Positions 59,853 to 64,000 of a stretch of 64,000 nt of DNA are shown here, in pieces. The stretch is from Imperialibacter sp963977595 (GTDB taxonomy: Bacteria; Bacteroidota; Bacteroidia; Cytophagales; Cyclobacteriaceae), in NCBI RefSeq assembly GCF_048007035.1, contig NZ_CP180355.1, positions 2,852,001 to 2,916,000 on the forward strand, written 5' to 3'. A program made the translations under genes and the position numbers. The notes beneath the pieces are model-generated. The model searched no databases. It saw only the letters and a list, made by a program, of their open reading frames with translations, and was not told the DNA's origin. Position 1 is the first letter of the stretch, and every line of letters begins with the position of its first letter.

Positions 59853-60746
59853 CTACTTTCTGTTGGCAATAAAAACACCCGCAAGAATAAGCGCCATGCT
59901 TATATAGTGGGTGACAAGTAGTTTTTCTCCGTCCAGAAGACCCCATATCACCGCAATGAGGGGTATGATATAAGTGACTGAACTGGTGAACAAGGGTGTT
60001 GAAATTTGCACAGTTTTATTGAATATAATCAATGCAATAGCTGTCCCGACAACACCCAGAATGCTTATATAGCCAAGGGCCTCCCAGGCTCCTTTTGTAT
60101 AAATGATTTTTGTGCTGAAGTCAGTGGCGCTTGCCAGAATAACCAGGGCAAGGGGCAGCACCATAAGCAGCGAAACACTGGTAATTGTCAACGGTTTCAG
60201 GTCTGCGAGATACGCCTTGATGATGTTCAGGTTGGTAGCGTACAAGATAGTAGCAAGCACCACAAAAAGCGCATAAAAATTGAAGCCTGAGATACCGCCA
60301 TCGCTCCCGGCAAAAATCAAAAGTACAGTACCCACAAAGCCAATAGCAATGCCAATAGCGTTCCTTCTGGTGAAAGTGGAACTGAAAAACCAGCTTCCTA
60401 TCAAAATGGTGAAAAGCGGCGTGAGTGCGTTGAGCGACCCTGCCAGCCCGCTATCGAGATGCGTTTGAGCAAGGGCAAACAAAAAAGCAGGCCCGAAACT
60501 TCCTACAAAACCAGCAAGAAGAAGGATCTGCCAGTTCCGCTTCGAAAGTTTACCAATCCGGCTTACTGCCACCGGCAGAAGGAACAAGCCCGCTGTCACT
60601 ATCCGAAGGGCACCAAGTTCCAATGGAGAATAGACTTCGAGTCCTCTTTTTATCAGAATAAAACTGCTACCCCAAATGAAGGAAAGTGTAAACAATAAAA
60701 GCCATGCGAGTGCTTTGTCACTCATCTGGCTGGCTGGCTTGCTCAT
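59853..60746 (-). CDS. EamA-family drug/metabolite exporter
   Basis: The 297-residue protein has ten membrane helices in two EamA repeats (about 10-145 and 155-295), beginning with WLLLFTLSFIWGSSFILIKRGLE. EamA carriers export amino acids, nucleosides or other small molecules; the substrate is unknown here. Its gene lies five bases after dusB on the same strand, so the pair may be co-transcribed. Confidence 0.93.
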   Translation of the reverse strand: MSKPASQMSDKALAWLLLFTLSFIWGSSFILIKRGLEVYSPLELGALRIVTAGLFLLPVAVSRIGKLSKRNWQILLLAGFVGSFGPAFLFALAQTHLDSGLAGSLNALTPLFTILIGSWFFSSTFTRRNAIGIAIGFVGTVLLIFAGSDGGISGFNFYALFVVLATILYATNLNIIKAYLADLKPLTITSVSLLMVLPLALVILASATDFSTKIIYTKGAWEALGYISILGVVGTAIALIIFNKTVQISTPLFTSSVTYIIPLIAVIWGLLDGEKLLVTHYISMALILAGVFIANRK

Positions 60747-60751
60747 ATTAT

Positions 60752-61747
60752 CTATGCCTCCACGAAAGCGTTCATGAATTCCTGCTCCATTTCACAAAGC
60801 AGTTCATCAACCTGTTCATAGGCGTCGAACTCTACCAGCTTTTGCCTGTAGGGCTTTATGTTGGGGATGTTTCTAAAATAACTGGTGTAGTGCCTGCGCA
60901 TTTCCAGAATGCCGGTCTTCTCACCTTTCCATTCCACAGAGAACTTAAGGTGCTTTCTGGCCACCTCTATTCTTTGCTTCATGCTCGGCGCTGTCAGCTT
61001 TTCTCTGGTTTTCATGAAATGTTTGATCTCATTAAAAATCCATGGATAGCCAATTGCTGCCCTTCCTATCATGATGCCGTCCACTCCATACCTGTTCTTG
61101 TATTCAAGCGCCTTTTCCGGAGTGTCAATGTCGCCATTGCCAAAGATCGGTATCTGTATCCTGGGGTTTTCCTTCACTTTTCTGATCAGTGTCCAGTCGG
61201 CTTCACCCTTGTAAAGCTGCGCTCTGGTTCGACCATGTATGCTCAGGGCTTTGATCCCCACATCCTGAAGCCGTTCTGCTACCTCTTCTATGTTGATACT
61301 ACTGTCATCCCAGCCAAGCCTGGTTTTTACTGTCACTGGCAAGCTTGTAGATTTTACCACTGCCTGGGTCAGCCTGACCATCAGCGGGATATCCCGCAGC
61401 ACCCCGGCACCCGCACCTTTGCAGACCACTTTCTTCACCGGGCAACCGTAGTTGATATCCAAAATATCGGGCTGGGTAGCATCCACTATTCTCGCCGACA
61501 TAGCCATGGCCTCCTCGTCGCCACCAAAAATCTGAATACCAATAGGTTTTTCGTAAGGAAAAATATCGAGCTTCTTGCGGCTTTTTATGGCGTCACGGAT
61601 GAGGCCTTCGCTGCTGATAAACTCGGTATACATCAGGTCGGCGCCGTTGTCTTTGCACACTGCACGGAACGGAGGATCACTTACATCCTCCATGGGTGCC
61701 AGCAAAAGCGGGAATTCTCCCAGTTCTATGTTACCTATTTTTACCAC
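60752..61747 (-). CDS. dusB: tRNA-dihydrouridine synthase
   Basis: About 331 residues. The FMN-binding TIM barrel starts VKIGNIELGEFPLLLAPMEDVSD; the catalytic Cys is in NYGCPVKKVVCKGAGAGVL, and GRTRAQLYKG, FGNGDIDTPEKAL and MIGRAAIGYPWIF follow. It reduces uridines in tRNA. A GTG at 61747 is used as the start: the longer frame beginning with ATG at 61813 would overlap the divergent protease gene and add 22 residues that are not typical. Confidence 0.93.
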   Translation of the reverse strand: MVKIGNIELGEFPLLLAPMEDVSDPPFRAVCKDNGADLMYTEFISSEGLIRDAIKSRKKLDIFPYEKPIGIQIFGGDEEAMAMSARIVDATQPDILDINYGCPVKKVVCKGAGAGVLRDIPLMVRLTQAVVKSTSLPVTVKTRLGWDDSSINIEEVAERLQDVGIKALSIHGRTRAQLYKGEADWTLIRKVKENPRIQIPIFGNGDIDTPEKALEYKNRYGVDGIMIGRAAIGYPWIFNEIKHFMKTREKLTAPSMKQRIEVARKHLKFSVEWKGEKTGILEMRRHYTSYFRNIPNIKPYRQKLVEFDAYEQVDELLCEMEQEFMNAFVEA

Positions 61748-61807
61748 CGTATGTCTACCTTTAGGGCCGAATGTGACCAGTTGTGTTACATCAGCTAATC
61801 TAACAAG

Positions 61808-62749
61808 ATGCAAAAATACAATAGTTTCCTTGAAATCAGAGATTTGAAGGGGCCGGGGCTTGGCCTCTTTCAGCTGGTTTTATTTTGTTTTGGTGGAATG
61901 ATCGTGTTTCAGATAATTTCCGTGCTGCCGCTGATGCTGCTTTTTAATACGGGGTTTGAAGAAACAATGAGGCTCCTGACGGATATGGGCGACCCACGAT
62001 CCAAAGTGGCGCTGTACACCACCCAGGCTGTGGGATCGCTCGGAGCGTTTATTCTCGTGCCCCTGTTCTACATCAAACTCTATCAAGGCACAAAAGTAAG
62101 CACTTATTTTTCCGTTGACACCCGCAATTGGCAACCATTGATTTATGTCACCCTGATCACTTTCTGCTTCATGGTTGTCAACAGTCTTTTCATAGAATGG
62201 AACCTCAACCTGAAGTTTCCGGAGTTTATGAGCGGCTTTGGGCAATGGGCGCAGGCGAAAGAGGAGCAACTTAAAGTCATTACCGACTACCTGACCGACT
62301 TTTCAGGTTTTGGCGAACTACTGGTTGCATTACTTGTCGTGGCCATTATACCCGGCATTGGTGAAGAGCTGCTTTTCAGAGGTCTTATCCAAACCCGACT
62401 TCAGCAGCTCACACGCAATCCGCATATCGCCATTTGGGTAGCAGCTATTTTCTTCAGTGCATTTCATTTTCAGTTCTATGGCTTCGTTCCCCGGATGCTC
62501 CTGGGCGCACTTTTTGGCTACATTTTCTACTGGTCGGGTAGTCTGGTGCTGGCCATGGTGGCGCACTTCTTTAACAACGGGTTTAGCCTGGTGATGCTTT
62601 ACCTGTACAAAAATGACCTGGTCGGGTTCAACATCGACGATACAGAGACGGTGCCTTTGGAAACAGTAGGGTTTTTCTTTATTATTGGTGCTGCCCTCAC
62701 TTACCTCTTTATTAAGTTTCACAGGAACCTGGAAAACGCTGATGGATAA
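61808..62749 (+). CDS. CPBP-family intramembrane metalloprotease
   Basis: The 313-residue protein has about eight membrane helices. The CPBP (Abi) motifs are intact: Glu-Glu-x3-Arg in GIGEELLFRGLIQTRL, His in FFSAFHFQFYGF and His in LAMVAHFFNN. Relatives include the CAAX prenyl protease Rce1 and bacteriocin-immunity proteins. The substrate is unknown. The end overlaps the DUF2007 gene by eight bases, which in turn overlaps cdsA, so this is one transcript. Confidence 0.92.
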   Translation: MQKYNSFLEIRDLKGPGLGLFQLVLFCFGGMIVFQIISVLPLMLLFNTGFEETMRLLTDMGDPRSKVALYTTQAVGSLGAFILVPLFYIKLYQGTKVSTYFSVDTRNWQPLIYVTLITFCFMVVNSLFIEWNLNLKFPEFMSGFGQWAQAKEEQLKVITDYLTDFSGFGELLVALLVVAIIPGIGEELLFRGLIQTRLQQLTRNPHIAIWVAAIFFSAFHFQFYGFVPRMLLGALFGYIFYWSGSLVLAMVAHFFNNGFSLVMLYLYKNDLVGFNIDDTETVPLETVGFFFIIGAALTYLFIKFHRNLENADG

Positions 62750-62948
62750 CTGGCAAAAGGTATATACGACTAACCAACAGCACAAAGCAGAGATTGTGAA
62801 GGCAGTATTAGAGGAAAATGATATTTCCGCTGTGGTAGTTAGTAAAAAGGATTCTCTCTATCAGTTGGGCAACTATGAGGTGTATGTTTCATCTGAGAAT
62901 GTCCTCAGCGCTGTGAAAATGATCAACGATGACATCCATTTTGAATAG
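62742..62948 (+). CDS. DUF2007-like small regulatory protein
   Basis: The 68-residue protein (MDNWQKVYTTNQQHKAEIVKA) fits the DUF2007 family, thought to be a PII-like signal protein. The start at 62742 overlaps the protease stop by eight bases; an upstream in-frame GTG/ATG at 62685 is rejected as too far inside the protease gene. It overlaps the cdsA start by 20 bases. Confidence 0.85.
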   Translation: MDNWQKVYTTNQQHKAEIVKAVLEENDISAVVVSKKDSLYQLGNYEVYVSSENVLSAVKMINDDIHFE

Positions 62949-63759
62949 GTTCAACAACCTAACCCAAAGAATTATCGCAGCAGTCATAGGAGCCCCTATC
63001 TTGCTCTTCCTGATTATTTACAGTCCCTACACGTATTTTGCCATTTTTTTCATCCTGACTCTTCTTACCCAAATGGAGTTTTACAACCTGGTGCGGCTTC
63101 ATGGTATTTTGCCGTTGCGCTTTCTGGGTTGCTTTATTGGAACAATTATATTTTGCCTCACCTTCTTTGTGGAAACAGGAGAGATTGACGGTAAGTACGC
63201 CTTTCTCGTTTTTCCTTTGCTAGCCACCATCTTTTTTATTAAGCTCTATAAGAAAAACGAAAAGAACCCATTTACCAATATTGGTTTTACCTTTCTGGGG
63301 ATCATTTATGTAGCCGTGCCTTTTGCACTCCTAAACCTTATCGCCTTCTCAAGAGGGGAATATCATTGGGAGATAATAGTTGGACTGCTACTGATACTTT
63401 GGGCAAGCGACACCGGTGCCTACTTTGCAGGTGTCAACTTTGGCAAAACCAAGCTTTTCGAAAGAGTGTCCCCAAAGAAGTCCTGGGAAGGAAGTGTGGG
63501 AGGGGCCCTGACCTCCCTTGCAATGGCCTACGGCCTTTCCATGTACTTTACCGTGTTGCCTCTCTGGGAATGGCTCTCCATTTCAGTCATTATCATAGTG
63601 GCCGGCACTTATGGCGACCTGGTGGAATCTCTTTTCAAAAGAAGCATGGAAATCAAAGATTCGGGCAAAAGCATTCCAGGTCATGGAGGGTTTTTGGATC
63701 GATTTGATGGATTGTTGCTATCCGTGCCTTTTATTATCGTTTTTTTAAGGCTTCTTTGA
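62929..63759 (+). CDS. cdsA: Phosphatidate cytidylyltransferase
   Basis: The 276-residue membrane enzyme makes CDP-diacylglycerol from CTP and phosphatidic acid. It has about eight membrane helices and the CDS signature SPKKSWEGSVGG followed by IPGHGGFLDRFDG, with both Asp residues of the metal site. It is translated from an ATG that lies 20 bases inside the DUF2007 gene. Confidence 0.96.
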   Translation: MTSILNRFNNLTQRIIAAVIGAPILLFLIIYSPYTYFAIFFILTLLTQMEFYNLVRLHGILPLRFLGCFIGTIIFCLTFFVETGEIDGKYAFLVFPLLATIFFIKLYKKNEKNPFTNIGFTFLGIIYVAVPFALLNLIAFSRGEYHWEIIVGLLLILWASDTGAYFAGVNFGKTKLFERVSPKKSWEGSVGGALTSLAMAYGLSMYFTVLPLWEWLSISVIIIVAGTYGDLVESLFKRSMEIKDSGKSIPGHGGFLDRFDGLLLSVPFIIVFLRLL

Positions 63760-63831
63760 TTTTACCAGCGTGCAAAGCCATCATTCTACAGATAGTTGAC
63801 ACCTTTGCTAAAAAATGTACATTTCAGCTTT

Positions 63832-63866
63832 TTTGAGCAAACTTTCTATTGCTTTTAGTAGCTTTG
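63832..63866 (+). promoter_or_regulatory. Promoter of the glutamate dehydrogenase gene
   Basis: TTTG (63832-63835), 23 bases, TAGCTTTG (63859-63866), an exact -7 match with a long but allowed spacer. Transcription would begin near 63871, about 32 bases before the ATG at 63903. Confidence 0.45.
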
Positions 63867-63902
63867 CCACCGAATACAACACATTAACCCTATTATATTT
63901 TT

Positions 63903-64000
63903 ATGGCTTACATAGAACCGGCACCGATAAAGGATAAAGAAAATCCTTTCGAATCGATGATGTCCAGGTTTGACATTGCAGCAAAATGTCTTGGACTGGA
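63903..64000 (+). CDS. Glu/Leu/Phe/Val dehydrogenase (5' part only)
   Basis: Only the first 32 codons are in the window: MAYIEPAPIKDKENPFESM and then SRFDIAAKCLGL. This start is typical of Bacteroidota members of the glutamate dehydrogenase family (Glu/Leu/Phe/Val dehydrogenases). The gene continues beyond 64000, so the catalytic part cannot be checked. A promoter of Bacteroidota type lies upstream. Confidence 0.8.
   Translation, partial: MAYIEPAPIKDKENPFESMMSRFDIAAKCLGL

Noticed and set aside
60704..61798. Long plus-strand open frame of 364 codons
   Set aside because: It lies opposite dusB, whose catalytic motifs are unmistakable; the translation is rich in Cys, His and Phe and has no protein-like pattern, so it is an antisense shadow.
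1..64000. tRNA, rRNA or CRISPR loci
   Set aside because: I saw no T-loop/anticodon arrangement, no rRNA stretches and no regularly spaced direct repeats, although a covariance-model search was not possible here.

Overview
The window looks like chromosomal core DNA from a member of the Bacteroidota, most likely a Cytophagales-type bacterium. The signs are: a murF-alr fusion, the rpmB-rpmG-DUF4295-ftsY block, bshC (bacillithiol), a TonB-dependent receptor with a carboxypeptidase-like N-terminal domain, ExbD pairs, TPR histidine kinases, and many upstream regions carrying the TAnnTTTG -7 element of this phylum instead of a sigma-70 type -10. Shine-Dalgarno sequences are weak. I found no rRNA, tRNA, CRISPR array, phage or insertion sequence. 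About 65 genes are packed on both strands and only a few gaps reach about 300 bases.

Layout. 1-4030: a cut-off secreted protein, a divergent sensor kinase/response regulator pair, and a lone HisA-like protein that lacks one catalytic aspartate. 4031-7080: a TonB-dependent receptor and a lipoprotein behind a promoter whose -33 region lies in a perfect 7-1-7 palindrome; a near copy of that palindrome sits inside the lipoprotein gene. 7079-17314: small secreted protein, csaA-GNAT-murF/alr, feoAB, a membrane MutS-like ATPase, purK-purE. 17329-24993: TerC, a Fur-family regulator, an ABC exporter, a tandem universal stress protein, gpmI with a coupled lipoprotein, a DUF4783-like protein. 25002-31448: two toxin-antitoxin modules (Phd/VapC-type and MntA/HepT-type) flank a large sortilin-like beta-propeller protein, a DinB-like protein and a ceramidase-like hydrolase. 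31463-37801: GH3 glycosidase, then on the minus strand a TPR kinase, a NarL/LuxR regulator and two ExbD proteins, then ornithine aminotransferase. 37882-44692: DUF5522, ribosomal proteins L28 and L33, DUF4295, FtsY, two envelope proteins, RimO, BshC and 5-formyl-THF cyclo-ligase. 44762-57283: second ABC exporter, amine oxidase, K+/H+ antiporter, DUF3124, RmuC, an unusual GroES-like protein, Uma2 nuclease-like protein, two oxidoreductases, a zinc-ribbon membrane protein and DUF2141. 57343-64000: DUF1684, DASS transporter, EamA exporter, DusB, CPBP protease, DUF2007, CdsA and the start of glutamate dehydrogenase.

Most of this is housekeeping. The least explained signals are regulatory: the duplicated palindrome at the TonB receptor locus (4076 and 6502), the nested inverted repeat with a NarL-like 7-2-7 site before the TPR kinase (36430-36486), and the paired operator of the toxin-antitoxin module (25604-25635). 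Among proteins, the HisA-like protein without its first catalytic Asp and the enlarged GroES-like protein deserve a look. I see no multi-gene system that I would call clearly new. All family assignments come from reading motifs and not from database searches.
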